Assembly: GCF_001659605.2 (NCBI RefSeq)
Contig: NC_035161.2
Span: 5,846,662 to 5,910,661 of the forward strand
Source of the DNA: Manihot esculenta
Lineage: Eukaryota > Streptophyta > Magnoliopsida > Malpighiales > Euphorbiaceae
Direction: 5' to 3'
DNA length: 64,000 nt
Shown here: one piece after another, positions 23,861 through 36,140 of the stretch
Layout of the letters: each line of letters begins with the position of its first letter
Numbering within the stretch: the stretch's first letter is position 1
Program-made: the position numbers and the translations under genes
Notes under the pieces: generated by a model
Database searches by the model: none
Told to the model about the DNA's origin: nothing
Seen by the model: only the letters and a program-made list of their open reading frames with translations

Positions 23861-24861
23861 AAAACCAGATCTATTAAGTAGAATAAGAGGAAAACCAGAC
23901 CTATTACGGAGTGAAAGGAAATCCAGATTTATCAGTATTGATAGTATAACATATTACTCGTACAAACATTATTTGATTTTTATCTACATTTTAGATATTT
24001 TTTAAATTTAAATAATCTAACTCATATGTTGCAGTTTTAAAATTTATATTCTTAAATTTAAATAGTCAATGAAATCCATATTAAATAATTTAACGGTTAT
24101 TTATACATTTATTTTTAAAAAATAAAATTTATTTTTCTAAATTTAAATAATCTAACATATAATTTCTCTAATATAATAGAGAATGAATAAAAATATCTAT
24201 AATTTTTAATAAAAAATTAGATGTCATTACGAATATTAATATAAAAATGAGATATTAATTTAAGATAAATTAAATCACAAATCTTAAATAAAAATATTAG
24301 TAAAACTACGTTATATTTTTAAAATTTTTATTTTTAATGAATAATTATATTTTATTTATAACGTGATTATTTCTTAATAATATAAAAAAATTATCGTTAT
24401 TTGTTAATAGTTTAACATAAATTAAATTATAAACTTTAAAATAAAAATAAATGAAATCATAAAATATTTTTTTATACTTTTTTCTTAATTTTTTCTTTCT
24501 TCTAGTATTTCAATTTAGATATTCCTTGTTTTTGTAATGATTCCATGATAGAATTATAAGTTCTTATAAAGTTCCATTAGTAGAAATTTGTTCATACTTG
24601 CAATTGATGAATAATAGATACATGAAATTTTAGCAAATTTCCAATAATTACATATATCTAATAATTACATTTTAAAAAAAAAATCCAAAATGAGGTTAAC
24701 ATGTAAGTGAATTCAAACATGGCAAGCCACCAGGTAATGCATGTTGAACACAGACAATCAAGTTGTTGGGTTGAAGAAAACTATGATGTTTGAGCGAGAA
24801 AAATACCGATAGAGAACAATCTTACATTATGTTAAATAAGTAATATTGAGTTATATTAAAA
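23861..24861. other. AT-rich intergenic sequence
   Basis: Low-complexity AT-rich DNA without a convincing coding frame or terminal repeats. It may contain eroded transposon sequence. Confidence 0.6.
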
Positions 24862-25245
24862 TAAAAAAATTTATTATTTAGTCTTTAATTATTGCCATTA
24901 TTAACAAGTTAATTTCTATATTTTTAAAAATTTATTAAAATATTATTATCTTTTCTCACTATTAATAAAATAATCTTTTCGTTTATTTTTGCCGTTAAAA
25001 GTATAGTAAAAGACGAAATTACCTCTCTTTCTTATTCTTCTGGACGCTTTCTCCTCTTCTTCGATTTTGATTCTCCTCCTCCTTTTTTGAGGAGAAGGAG
25101 AAATGATTATTTTGTTGACGAATAAAAAAAATAAAAATATTTTAATAAATTTAAAAAACAGATAAGAAAATTATAATAAATTTCTAAAAATATAGAAACT
25201 GACTTGTTAATAGTGACAATATTCAGAGACTACATAAAATGTTTT
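24862..25245. mobile_element. Inverted-repeat MITE-like element
   Basis: A left arm of about 100 bp (TTTAGTCTTTAATTATTGCC...AACAAGTTAATTTCTA) is matched by its reverse complement at about 25135-25245 (TAGAAACTGACTTGTTAATAGTGAC...). A 170-bp centre contains CTCCTCCT/AGGAGAAGGAG complementarity. The whole can fold on itself. No autonomous protein is present, target duplications are not clear, and the superfamily is unassigned. Confidence 0.6.
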
Positions 25246-25499
25246 ATTTAAAGATAAAATTGAGTTTTAAAAATTATCATCATTCAGGATTGATCTTTTT
25301 CTATTTTAGGACAAAAAAAAAGTATAAAACTTTTTGATAGGAGTTATATTAGGATTTTTTCCCCTAAAGATATAAATTGCTTTTATCTTCTCTAAGTAGG
25401 GCTTATTCCAATAAGAAAAAAAAAATAGTCTAAGACTCTTTGATATAAATTTATATTAAGAATTTTTTTTAAAAAAGTAAAAGTAGGGAATGTTATTAA

Positions 25500-25985
25500 T
25501 GGCTATTTAGTCTTTAAGGAATCACAAAGGAAATTAAAATTTCACTAGATTCATCACATAATGAGCAGTTTTAACTAAATCATGAGTTATACCATTTACA
25601 GATAGTAAAATAAAATAGAGAAATCTCACTAGTCTAACATAATAGAGATTTACAATCATCAATAAACGAACCAAAGGAAGAGGTTCAAGTAATTAAAATC
25701 AGTAATAGTCTGAACACAAAACTGAGCATCTGACTCCACAATTATCCGAAATCAAACATTACCCTTAATCCAATTAAGAGTTTCTCAAATTGCTAGAATT
25801 TCCACTATTTGGGCACTAGCATTATCAATAGCAAAAACTTATTTAATCCGTACAAATTCACTATCACCGTCTCGAAAGACTAAACTAAAACAAACATACT
25901 AAACTAAAACAAACATGTGAAGTGCCAAAGACTGCAATATCCACGTTAAGCTTCAACATACCTTTAGGGGGCCGAAGAATTTTTC
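25500..25985 (-). pseudogene. LINE remnant, C-terminal RNase H-like domain
   Basis: The minus strand translates to RPPKGMLKLNVD at about 25940-25980, the start of the RNase H-like domain at the end of plant LINE ORF2. Further along come a 'FRDGDSEFV'-like segment and 'ETLNWIKG...IVESDAQ', also as in that domain. Several stops and shifts are present and reverse transcriptase is missing, so it is a dead fragment. It lies just upstream of the SANT gene's promoter. Confidence 0.6.
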
Positions 25986-26149
25986 TCTTAAAGTTACATA
26001 TTGCCATTTAAGTTGTGTTTAAAAAGGAAAAAAATCTTGAAAAATCAATGCGAGGACCTTAATGTAATTTCACAGGAAGGCGGGCCGGTTCAGTCTATAA
26101 CAGGATCCAGTTCCCTCCCATCTAACCCGGTTGGTTCTCTCGGACCGCA

Positions 26150-27610
26150 TAGTGTACAAAAACCTCGAACCTGCAGCTGCAGATCGTATTTCATCGTCTC
26201 CCTCTCCCTAACTCCTCCAAAAATCGATCTCCGATTTCTCTTTAATTTTCCCTTCTAACTCTTCCAATTAACGCTCTATCCGTTCAATTCACGGTCTCCT
26301 CTTTTGATCGATACCTCTTTCGATCTTGGCCGTTGATTTCGCACCATTCTAGGGTTAGGGTTTCGAGTCGCGTTCTCGTTGGTCCTCCAATCTCTTGATT
26401 TCTGAGAGCTTTGAGATATCCGCTGTGTATTTCTTAATTTCCCTATCAATTTTGGATATATTATTGTATATTATTTCGTTTCTCTTTGATCTTAGGGTTT
26501 CGAATTTTTTCGATCCGTGTAGTGTTTGTTGCAATTTGTAAATTGTCTTGGGGCTTTGATTCCTTTCGTTATTTCGTCTTCGTATTACCCTTTTTTGACA
26601 GGAAATTGGGTTGAATTGTTGGTGAATTCGGAACTTAGGGTTAGGGTTTTTTCGAAAATTTTTAAGTTCTCTTTTTGCGAAATTGGATTGGGGGTTGGTT
26701 TCCTCTCACCTTTAAATCCTCTTAGCGGTATTATTGCTTTTTCTTTCTGCCTAAATTAACCTCCAATTTTCTCATATTCAGTCTTTGAGTTTCAATTCGA
26801 CGAATTTTACCGGTAAAGAATCTATGTTCTCTAATTTTAGTTTATATTCTTGTATTGATGAGAATTTATGTTTTATAGTGCTATAATAATAAATTTTATT
26901 TCACATAGAGGGAGTGGTGTGGTTGGCTAATTGCTTGTTTGGCTATTGTTGTAATTTAAATAATGGGATTATGCTACATTGAATAGCGTGGTAGTAAATG
27001 GGTTATCTTGCTAGTTTCACTAAGATAATGGTACTATGTCACAAGCATCGGCATAGCAGTAGTAAATGTATTACATCTGAATTTTTCGAGCATGCTTCTT
27101 CAGTTGTATTGGCATCATTAGATTTCTTCAGGAAAAATTATCTGGATTATGCTATAGATTTGATGTTGTCCCTGCAAATTCTTTGGTAAAGCACGTTGAA
27201 GCAGGCTTCTGCAAAATTAAGCAAGAATTTCTCATATTTATTTATATAATTGACAATATCATGCTTCCTATCTTTAGTTAATTATACCTTCTGTATGATT
27301 AATTTCTGTATACTTGTAATTATGTTTTTTGCATGTTTAGAATACATCTTTTATGTGCTAAATATTCTATTATATCCTATCCTGACTCCTTAGCAAAGTG
27401 CACTAATATTTAATTTTCTTATTATTCTTAATTTAGAATGAAGTTAGGGCTTAATTCTTGTGCATTATTTAATCAGTAAATGCTTGTATGCTTGTTAATA
27501 AATTCTGTTCTGAAAGGGTTTTGTCATCTTGTTGAGGCATGCTGTAGCTTCTGGCTTCTCAGAATATCAAACTTTTGAACTGCCATAATTTTTTGTTCCA
27601 TTTTTTGCAG
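26150..27610 (+). other. Probable promoter end, 5' leader and first intron of the SANT-domain gene
   Basis: Pyrimidine-rich, GC-richer sequence from about 26150 resembles a plant 5' untranslated leader. A consensus 3' splice site TTTTTTGCAG ends at 27610, four bases before the chosen ATG, so an intron lies in the leader. A good donor (CG/GTAAAG at about 26812) is one candidate for its start, but the exon border cannot be fixed from sequence alone. Confidence 0.5.
26351..26363 (+). promoter_or_regulatory. Telo-box in the leader
   Basis: AGGGTTAGGGTTT, the telomere-like motif common near transcription starts of plant housekeeping and nuclear-protein genes (known). Another AGGGTTT occurs near 26494. 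Confidence 0.5.
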
Positions 27611-27614
27611 GCTA

Positions 27615-29372
27615 ATGGGATTTAAACGACCTTTTGATAGTGAGGAGTTTCAGGAGCTTCCTTTTAAGCAGGCTCGACAGGTGGACTACAGCAATAAGCT
27701 GACCCAATTTGCAAACTTGTATAAAACCGCATCTCAGGGGCTCGATGTTACATGTAAAAATTGTGGCCTCTTAACTTTCTCGCATACTTTTCTACCATAG
27801 TTTGCTATGTTGTTCTGTTGACCTGACTGCACTATGTATGTTTTGCTTGATATAAAACGACTTACCTTGTTCATGTATTTTGTTTGACATAAATCAGACA
27901 ATGAGGGAAGCTTTGTAAAACCTCAACAGCATGATACATTTGAAAATAAAAGTGTAGATGAAGAGCCTAGTTTTGCTAAAGATGTTGAGTTCAGTGCTCC
28001 TTTGTCATTGGTCACAAGCAGTTCTAGTGATGAAGATATTGGGTCCGGTGTGGCAGCTTATTCTTCTCATTCCCCAGAACATCCTGAATTTGGTTTTCCC
28101 CAGAAACTTTTTCCTTTTGGGAATGCCTACTCCTCATACTTGGATCATTCTCCTAGAAAGCAAGTTCCTCTTGGACCAAATCATCAAGCCAGCATTCCAA
28201 TGTGGGGCAGGCACGAAAAGGCGAACCCATCCGAACATGACTCTGTTGATCCAAATAGGTTCTCTTCTCTTTCTGGATCAGACCTGATTTGTGATGACAA
28301 TGAAGAGAAGCTGATGGGCACATGCATTATTCCGATGCCAGATACAGTGTCTTCTGCAGACTGCAATGATGAGGCTGGACATGGCAGAACTGATTGCAGT
28401 TGCCTGGATAAAGGCTCTATAAGATGTGTGCGACAACACATAGTGGATGCTCAAGAAAAACTCAGAAAATCCCTTGGGCCTGAAAAGTTGATGAATTTGG
28501 GGTTTTATGACATTGGAGAGGAGGTGACACATAACTGGAGTGAGGAAGAGCAACGGGTGTTTCATGCAGTTGTGTATTCAAATCCTGCATCCTTGGGCCA
28601 GAACTTTTGGAAGCATTTATCACAAGTTTTTCCTTCTCGATCCACAAAGGAAATTGTCAGCTATTATTTCAATGTCTTTATGCTTCGGAGGCGGGCTGCT
28701 CAAAACAGATCCAACTTCCTCGATATTGACAGTGATGATGATGAATTGCATGGAATCAATAGGGGACCCTTCAAAGTTCGAGTTTCAGATGAAGATGATG
28801 ACTCTGACATTGAGTCTCTTGATCAGTATGGTCATGTAGATCATGGAGAGGATACTCTTCTTGAAGATGATGATACTGATGATGACGATGATGATGATGA
28901 CGGTGATGGTGACGTTGAAGGGAATATGGGAGATGTTAGTGGAGATGCCACTGGAGAAGATTCTGGGGTAGATTATGTTTCAGAAGCTCATGATCTGAAT
29001 GCATTTGATGGCAGCAGGTTTGATGCAGTCATTGAGCATGTGGATAATAATGCAGGAAGTGGTGAGGAGGATTTCACTTTTCAAGATGACTCATGCATGT
29101 CATTTGAGTTGCAAGCTGATAAGTTTGACTCTTGTGATCCAGTCGACGCTGGTGCTGCTTTGCAACTGAGTGGGGTTAAGGGTGACGACAGGGAATGTAT
29201 GCCTGGGAACAGGGATGAGTACAGTGATGTTGTGGATCAGCTGTACTTATTGGATAGTTGTGATGCTAAAGCTTGGGATGCCCGGTACACAGTTCCAATG
29301 AAAGGTGTTGATCTTCTGCCCACATGTAACATCATAGAAGAAATTTTTGGACAAGGAGCATCCAATGAGTAG
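27615..29372 (+). CDS. SANT/Myb-like domain nuclear protein (two coding exons)
   Basis: Coding exons 27615-27753 and 27898-29372, joined across a 144-bp intron (donor T/GTAAAA, acceptor AAATCAG), give 537 residues. The junction codon becomes TAC and the frame stays open. The N-terminus MGFKRPFDSEEFQELPFK starts at the first ATG after the leader acceptor. A SANT domain at about residues 259-312 contains NWSEEEQRVFHAVV, a conserved Trp (FWKHL) and EIVSYYFNVFMLRRRA. A highly acidic stretch (Asp/Glu, including eight Asp in a row, about 370-386) follows. This combination matches an uncharacterised plant family that includes Arabidopsis At2g47820 (sometimes labelled arginine-glutamic acid dipeptide repeat protein). 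SANT domains bind histone tails or DNA, so a chromatin or transcription role is inferred. No membrane segment or signal peptide is seen. The gene looks intact. Confidence 0.88.
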
Positions 29373-29680
29373 ATAAGAAATAACTGTGGCAACAGCTAGT
29401 GCCTCTCCAAGATCCTCAAGCATGTACAGTTTGTGTGGCCCTTGTAAGCGTCTGGATCCTGGGAATTTTCTAGCTAAGCACACTTGGCAAGAATTTTGAT
29501 TTCTAGGTGATCTTTTTTCCTTTTATTAAATTGTGGGGGAAGGAGCAAAAAAAGAAAAAAAAAGAGCAGATTTTAGATTTAGATTTTGTTCATGTACATT
29601 CATATGTGGAATTTAACATTTGAGAGTTTTTTTATATAACTCCATTTTTTGTCATTTATTAATGTAGGTGCTTCTGGTAA
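29373..29680 (+). other. 3' untranslated region of the SANT-domain gene
   Basis: Moderately AT-rich sequence after the TAG, with U-rich tracts and no clear canonical poly(A) signal. The end is an estimate. Confidence 0.4.
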
Positions 29681-29780
29681 TTGCTGGGGCATAAAAACAT
29701 GGGCTTGTAGAATAAGGTTTGCCTAATTCAGAGCAGGAAGGATAATGAAAAGACAAGAACCCTATCTCTATGTTCTAATT

Positions 29781-29842
29781 CCACCTATATCACAACACAT
29801 CACCTCCTTCTCCACCTATATCACAACACATCACCTCCTTCT
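29781..29842. repeat. Tandem duplication, 31-bp unit x2
   Basis: CCACCTATATCACAACACAT... occurs twice head to tail without visible mismatch. Confidence 0.9.
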
Positions 29843-29874
29843 CTGGGGAAAGGAAGAATCACCCCACAGTATAT

Positions 29875-30000
29875 AGTCCTCATAACTTTGTAAGCTAGAC
29901 TCCAATTCCACCAAATTGGATAAGAATCACCAAGTGAAGTCCTCGTAACTTTGTAAGCTAGACTCCAATTCCACCAAATTGGATAAAAATCACCAAGTGA
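29875..30000. repeat. Tandem duplication, 63-bp unit x2
   Basis: The unit starting AGTCCTCATAACTTTGTAAG is repeated at 29938 with two visible differences (ATAA/GTAA and AAGAA/AAAAA). Confidence 0.9.
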
Positions 30001-30102
30001 AGGGACATAGTTGAATTCAAAATTTTCCCACTTAGAATATTAACAACTTCCATGGCTTGAGTGTTTCAGAGATGGTGTGTTCTTTCAATTTGGTATGCTG
30101 GT

Positions 30103-30172
30103 TGTATATAATAGTTGGAACGAAAATATTGAATAACTGTATATAATAGTTGGAATGAAAATATTGAATAAC
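30103..30172. repeat. Tandem duplication, 35-bp unit x2
   Basis: TGTATATAATAGTTGGAA... is repeated at 30138 with one visible C/T difference. Confidence 0.9.
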
Positions 30173-33100
30173 TCTAACTTGGTTGACCATATTAAATTTC
30201 TCTAATTCGATTTACATAAATCAAGTGAAAAATGGAATAACCCTTTTGAATTAAATAAAAAAATAAATTCAAAAATAGACTGTTATTACAATAAATTTGC
30301 TGGGAACTCCATCTAGTTTTTGACTGTGCTTTGTTGGAGCAGTCCCAGATTCCAATTCTTGAGTTTGGTGTGTGTATGTGTGAGTGTTTGAGGTCATGTG
30401 ATGCAGAATCAGAGTTTGGCAGATTGGCAATAATCATTGTTTGAAGTTGGCCAAGTACAACTTATTGTTCATGTGAACCTTTCTTTTTGTCTTCTTGTCA
30501 TTTTCTTTTCTTTCTATTTCAATCTTGTTTTATATGCATTTTCAACCCAACTATAACGTCACAGAAACTGAAGAAATGTAAACAAATAAAAGAAGAAAGT
30601 GATTAGTTTTCTTCATACGTAAGTGTTAGGCCAATGTATGTAACAGAGATAGAAGTCAGGATGAAACTTTCTTTTTGGCAAGCGGAACAGCTTCAGACGG
30701 ATTTTTATTTTTATTTAATTAATTATGTAATGTGAATTTATTTATTTATTTTTTAATATAGAAATATAAATATTCTTGTGATTATAATAAAATTAAATTA
30801 TAAGTTCTTGAACAAATAAAAATGCAATACTAAATTAATTTTTATTAATATATTTTCTTCTACATAAATTAAATAAACTTACTAAATTTCATGCAAAAAA
30901 AAAAGGAATGTGAGAGATTATAATTAAATAATTGGCTAAAAAAATATTGATGTAGTTATATGATTAAATTAATTATAATTTAGCTATTTTAGTATTTACT
31001 CTTATTATTTAAAAATTATTATTATATCATAAATGATAAATGAAAATTCATAGAATATGAAGGAAAGTGATAATTTAGTTGTAATTTACAGGATATAGTG
31101 CTGTGAGGTACTATATTTTCAAGAGAAAATGTTAAAAAATCTGAATTTAACTTTTGTTTAAACTATATTTCCTTTTTTTTTAAATTTATTAATTAAAAAA
31201 TTTTAAATTTTAAAAATAATTTATTATTAATAAATTATTTGTTATTATAAATATAAAAATGCACATATAAGGAGAAAGAAAAGTGAGTAATAACTACTGG
31301 CATGGAGTTTGCTTGAGCACGCGGAAACAAGAGGAGTGATTCATTCACATTCCCATTCCATATATTACAGATGGAAATTTATTTTAATTTAATTTAGTTT
31401 TAATTGATATATAAAATCAAAATTTTATCATAGATTATTATTAAATTAAAAATAAAGTAACATTTATATTTTTAATAATATTAAAAGTGAGGTGGTCGAA
31501 AATATATTAAATTATCATTAATTAATTTACAAGAGAGAAAGACTGAGGTGTTGACGTCGCAGACAATTGATTTAATGTTAAGTAAATAACTGTTTAATAA
31601 ATTTTTTGAACTCAAAATTAATAGTTTAAAATTTGTGCATATTTATTTTTATATTGTAAAAATAGAAAGTTAATAATGAAATTTTTTATAAATTTAACTT
31701 AATAAATAAAGAATTTTACAATTGTAAATATAATAAGATATGTTAGATTATATTTTTTAACGGTAATTTTATTCTATGAAAAATTCAACCGGCCCAATAG
31801 GGTGTGAATTTTAGTATTCTGTATTACGATATCCTAATCTTTATTTTATAAATGAGATTTACGTAAATAGTTATAATATTTTATTTTTTGTTTTCATGCA
31901 TAAAATGTTTATAAACTGTGTCTTATTAGGATCTACCACTTAACTCTGTTCTATCATATTAAATAGAAATTTTATTTTTTTATAAAAAGATTTCTGTAAA
32001 TCGTGTGTCGCGTTTTATTAGGATGTATCAATTAACTCTGTTCTATCAGATCATGTAGAAATAATAAAATTGAGTTTATAACAAAATTTGATCCCATTTG
32101 AAAATAAATACAATTTTTGTTAAATAATTTTTTAAATTTATATGTTAAATTATATATAATTTAATTATTTTGGATATATTCTCATATAAATATTTAAATT
32201 CAGTCAATTTTGGTTCCAACACTCCCTCTCCGATATTGGATAAGATGAGGATAGAGAGAAAATCTCCGTTTTTGGTTCTATCTTTTCATAATTTTATAAA
32301 TTTTTATTATTAATTGCATTAAAAAAGTAATTTATATTATTATTATTATTATAATTTTATCAATGACTTTATATACCATATATCTTAATTTAATTTTGAA
32401 TTTAACTATCTCTTAAATTATTTTTTTAACCCATTTTAATTATCATTATAATTTTAAAAATATATGGTTAACAATATATTTAAAAGTAAAAAAATACAAA
32501 AACCATATTAAAAAAATTTATAATTATTTTTTTATTTTATATTCTTAGAATTAATTTTAAATAAATTTTGAGAATTTTATAATTAATATATGCAATAAAG
32601 TTGTTTTTCTTAAAAATAATAATCATCCAAACTTATGAAATAAATAAAAAAATGGATATAGTTTGAAACAAGATAGAATCGAAATAAATTCTTATCCCTG
32701 AGATATTGATAAAAATAATAATAAACGTAAAATTAATTGTAAAAATTTATAAAATATATAATTTTTTAAATTAATTTTACTAAAAATTTTGAATTGGATC
32801 CATAAAAAAAATAAAACAGAAACCGTTTTAAATGAAAATGTTTTGAATTGAAACCGTTTTGCAATGTTAACTCTTAAGAATTTCAAAATAATTCAATTTA
32901 ACTTTTTATTAATTTTTTTATTTGAAAGATAAGAATTTTATTTTATTTTAATTTATAAAATTCATTTTTTAAAAAAAAACTCACATATATGATTTTGAAA
33001 TTATTCATTTATTTTTTTAATAAATATGAATTATATTGTGATAAATATTAATTTTTAGAATAAATTATATTTTAATATCTGATTTTTAATATAATTAATA

Positions 33101-34000
33101 GATTTATTTTTATATTTTTTAAAATTCAACATTTAAATTCATATATAATTATTCTGATTAAATTAGACCCATCAGTCCATCGATTAATAAAAAAATAAAA
33201 ATTTTAAATATTTAAAATACCATCGGAACACTTAAATTTCTTTTAATATGGATCAAAATTTTATATTGTTTAAACTGTAATTTAATTTCTAAATTTTAAT
33301 GTGATTGAGAAATTAGTTTTTGTATTTTTAAAATTAAATTATTAAATTTTTTTATATTTAATTCATCTAAAATTATAATTTTTTTAATATATTATAAATA
33401 TTAATTCAAAATTAATGGATAATCAAATTTCTTTTAAAAATATAATTTATTTCTAAAATATTCTTTATAAAACTTTATGATCTACTTGAAATATTATTTG
33501 GTATCACCTAAAATTAGCTGAAATTATAAGTATTTTTTTAAAATTTTAAAATTATAAATATTAAAATATTTTAATAAATAAAAATTAAAAAATAAAAATA
33601 TTAAAAATTAGTTAAATGAGATATTATAAATAAATTAATAGAGACTAAAGTATTTTTTTAAATAAAAATAAAAGAATTAAAATATTTAAATTATAATACA
33701 CGAAAATAAATAGATTATGAAAATTTTAAATATATAATTTTAAAAATATGAAAATTGATTTATTAATTATGATGCTAAAATTTATACTTGTAACATTAAA
33801 ATAATTTGGACAGATCGATAATTATAGAGAAATTTAAATATTTAATTTAAAAATATATAAATTAATTTATTAATTATATTAAAATTTAAAAATTAAAATA
33901 TAATTTACTTGACAATGTTTTTATAAAAAAAAACATAATGATAGAAGAAGAATATCAAAGTGAAAAGTGAGTGAGAGCAGGAGATGGGAGATTAGTTGGA
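30173..34000. other. AT-rich intergenic region
   Basis: Nearly 4 kb of strongly AT-rich DNA with no supportable gene. A two-copy repeat with TATTAGGAT..TA...CTTAACTCTGTTCTATCA lies near 31925-31960 and 32018-32052. Scattered self-complementary AT tracts probably reflect eroded MITEs. Confidence 0.6.
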
Positions 34001-34143
34001 AGTTTCCAGGAACTCAACATATCAAACATGGACAAGTACTATAATGCCAAAAGGCAACACTAAATCCTCATTCGTTGGGATCCTCAAAAGTCACTCTTAA
34101 TCCTGACCCTCCATTTTCACACCGAACTCTTCTCACTTTACTA

Positions 34144-34149
34144 CACGTG
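34144..34149 (+). promoter_or_regulatory. G-box upstream of the C2H2 zinc-finger gene
   Basis: CACGTG within ACACGTGC, about 590 bp upstream of the start codon. This is the core bound by bZIP and bHLH factors (known). Its use here is untested. Confidence 0.4.
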
Positions 34150-34730
34150 CTGCCTATCTTTTATTTCCCTTTTTAATGTATTTTTGCTTCCATGCATGGA
34201 TTTCTCCTCCAACTAGAGAGAGAAACGCAAAGAGAAAGGGTCATGGTTTTGCTTTGATTCTTCTCTTATAGCCTTGTTCATCGCCATCATTAGTGACCCA
34301 TTATCATCTTCTTTCTAAAGTTTTGATCTGGAAATTGCCCCCCTTCAATTTCTTTTCTTTTCTTTTCTTGTTTTAGCTTTCAAGGAAGGTGTTTGTTCTT
34401 GTGTGTGTGAGAAAATTGGATGGGCCTCTTTTTGGTGGGTCTGATCTTGTACTTTACAAAAACTGTCACATCGTTTCAACACTTTATGAGTCTCTTCATC
34501 AATCAATAGTGACCTAGAAAATAAACTTTGTGATCTGTTTTCTGTGTTTCTTGATCTGGATTTGATTTCTGCTGCTTCTGTCTCTGCTTAGTTTTACTAT
34601 AATTTTGGGTATTCTTTCAATCATGAAAATGCTGCATTTTTCAAGGGTTTAGTTAAGGTATGAGTTGCTGATCTTGCTTTCTTTACTGGGTTTTTTTTTT
34701 TTTTTTTTGTTTTCTGCTATTAGATCAATC

Positions 34731-36140
34731 ATGGAACCAAATCAAAAGAAAAAATTGTTCATTTGTAAGTTCTGCAACAAGAGGTATCCTTGTGGCAAGT
34801 CCTTGGGTGGTCATATTAGGATCCATTTGAATAGGAATGGGAATTCAACTGACGTTGAAGAAGATGATGTCAAGCTCAAGCTCAACACAAGCAAGTCTAT
34901 TGCTGCTAATGGAAGCAACAGCAAGAGAGACTCTGAGCTTGAAGCTGGTGCCCAATCTGGTTATGTCCTTAGAGAAAATCCCAAGAAAACTAGAAGGTTT
35001 ATGGTGGATTCAAGCAACAAAAGATTTCTGCAAGAAAAGGTGTGCAAGGAATGTGGTAAAGGTTTTCAATCATTGAAAGCTCTTTGTGGTCACATGGCTT
35101 GTCACTCCAAGAACAGCCTTGAAGATCACTCGGAGACTACTGAGAAGCTGAAAGATCAGCTCATTGATAGCCAATCTGATACTGACACATCGACTCCAAG
35201 TAAGCAAAGGAGATGCATAAAGATGAGATATAATACTACTGGAGTTTACTCTTCTTCAATGGCAAGTGGTTCTTTGTCTTCTGCTTCTGATATAGAGCAA
35301 GAACAGGAAGAGGTAGCTATGTGTTTGATGATGTTGTCTAAGGATTCTGGTTTTAAAGGTTGTTTTAGTTCAATTGCTGATTCCTCAGATAACAATTCTG
35401 TGATTTTAGAGACTAAATCATCACCACCCAAAATGAAAATTATTGTAAAGAATGGTAATGGGATTATGGAGATGAAGAAAGCAAAGCAACAGGAAATGAT
35501 GCCTGTTGAAAATGATCACTCTGAAAATTCTGATTATGGGTATTTCAGAAATGGGCTCAAAAGGTTTGAGTCTGATATTTCTGTTCATGGGAATAATGAA
35601 ATCAAGAAGCATAAAATGGATTATGGGTCTAGATTTGAAGAGGGCTTTGATCCTGAATTGGGCAAAAGATTAAGCAGGTTTAGGCGTATAAAAATGGAAT
35701 CAAGTAAAGCTCTGGTAGATGAAGACAGATATGATGAAGCTGATAGAGTTTCAATGAAGTATGATTCAAGAAACAAAAGCAAGAATGATTCTTACAATCC
35801 TGAATTACTCAGAAGCAATGCTTCAAAGACAGCAAGTAACAAGATGATCAACACTTGCAGTAAAAAAAACCCAATTGAGAAGAATTTGTCTGGAAATTCA
35901 GAGAAAAAATTGGGATTTAGAAAAGGGAAAGTACATGAATGCCCATTTTGCTTTAAAGTTTTCAGATCAGGTCAAGCATTAGGTGGTCACAAAAGGTCAC
36001 ATTTCATTGGAGGAGCTGAAGATAGAACTGTGGTGATTAATCAAGAGGTGCCTGAAATATCAATGGCTGGACTTATTGATCTCAATCTTCCAGCTCCAAT
36101 TGAAGAAGCTGCAAATGGGTATTACATTCCAACATGGTAA
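34731..36140 (+). CDS. Three-finger C2H2 zinc-finger protein, ZAT1/4/9-like, with EAR repression motif
   Basis: Single exon, 469 residues, starting MEPNQKKK. Finger 1 has C12, C15, H28, H32 with KSLGGH in its helix. Finger 2 has C105, C108, H121, H125 with KALCGH. Finger 3 has C404, C407, H420, H424 with the classic QALGGH. The widely spaced 1+1+1 layout, an MCLMMLS box (197-203) and a C-terminal DLNLP EAR motif (450-454) define plant C1-type three-finger repressors such as Arabidopsis ZAT1, ZAT4 and ZAT9. EAR motifs recruit co-repressors (known), so a stress- or development-related transcriptional repressor in the nucleus is inferred. A Lys-rich segment follows finger 1. An in-frame ATG at 34665 would add 22 residues, but these are mostly Phe/Leu read through an 18-T run, so I prefer 34731. 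No intron or damage is seen. Confidence 0.93.
   Translation: MEPNQKKKLFICKFCNKRYPCGKSLGGHIRIHLNRNGNSTDVEEDDVKLKLNTSKSIAANGSNSKRDSELEAGAQSGYVLRENPKKTRRFMVDSSNKRFLQEKVCKECGKGFQSLKALCGHMACHSKNSLEDHSETTEKLKDQLIDSQSDTDTSTPSKQRRCIKMRYNTTGVYSSSMASGSLSSASDIEQEQEEVAMCLMMLSKDSGFKGCFSSIADSSDNNSVILETKSSPPKMKIIVKNGNGIMEMKKAKQQEMMPVENDHSENSDYGYFRNGLKRFESDISVHGNNEIKKHKMDYGSRFEEGFDPELGKRLSRFRRIKMESSKALVDEDRYDEADRVSMKYDSRNKSKNDSYNPELLRSNASKTASNKMINTCSKKNPIEKNLSGNSEKKLGFRKGKVHECPFCFKVFRSGQALGGHKRSHFIGGAEDRTVVINQEVPEISMAGLIDLNLPAPIEEAANGYYIPTW

Noticed and set aside
28184..28441. Antisense and alternative frames across the SANT gene
   Set aside because: Shadows of the real coding exon; no independent support.
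34665..34730. N-terminal extension MLILLSLLGFFFFF on the zinc-finger protein, looking like a membrane segment
   Set aside because: Encoded by an 18-T run; relatives start at the later Met and a transcription factor does not need it.
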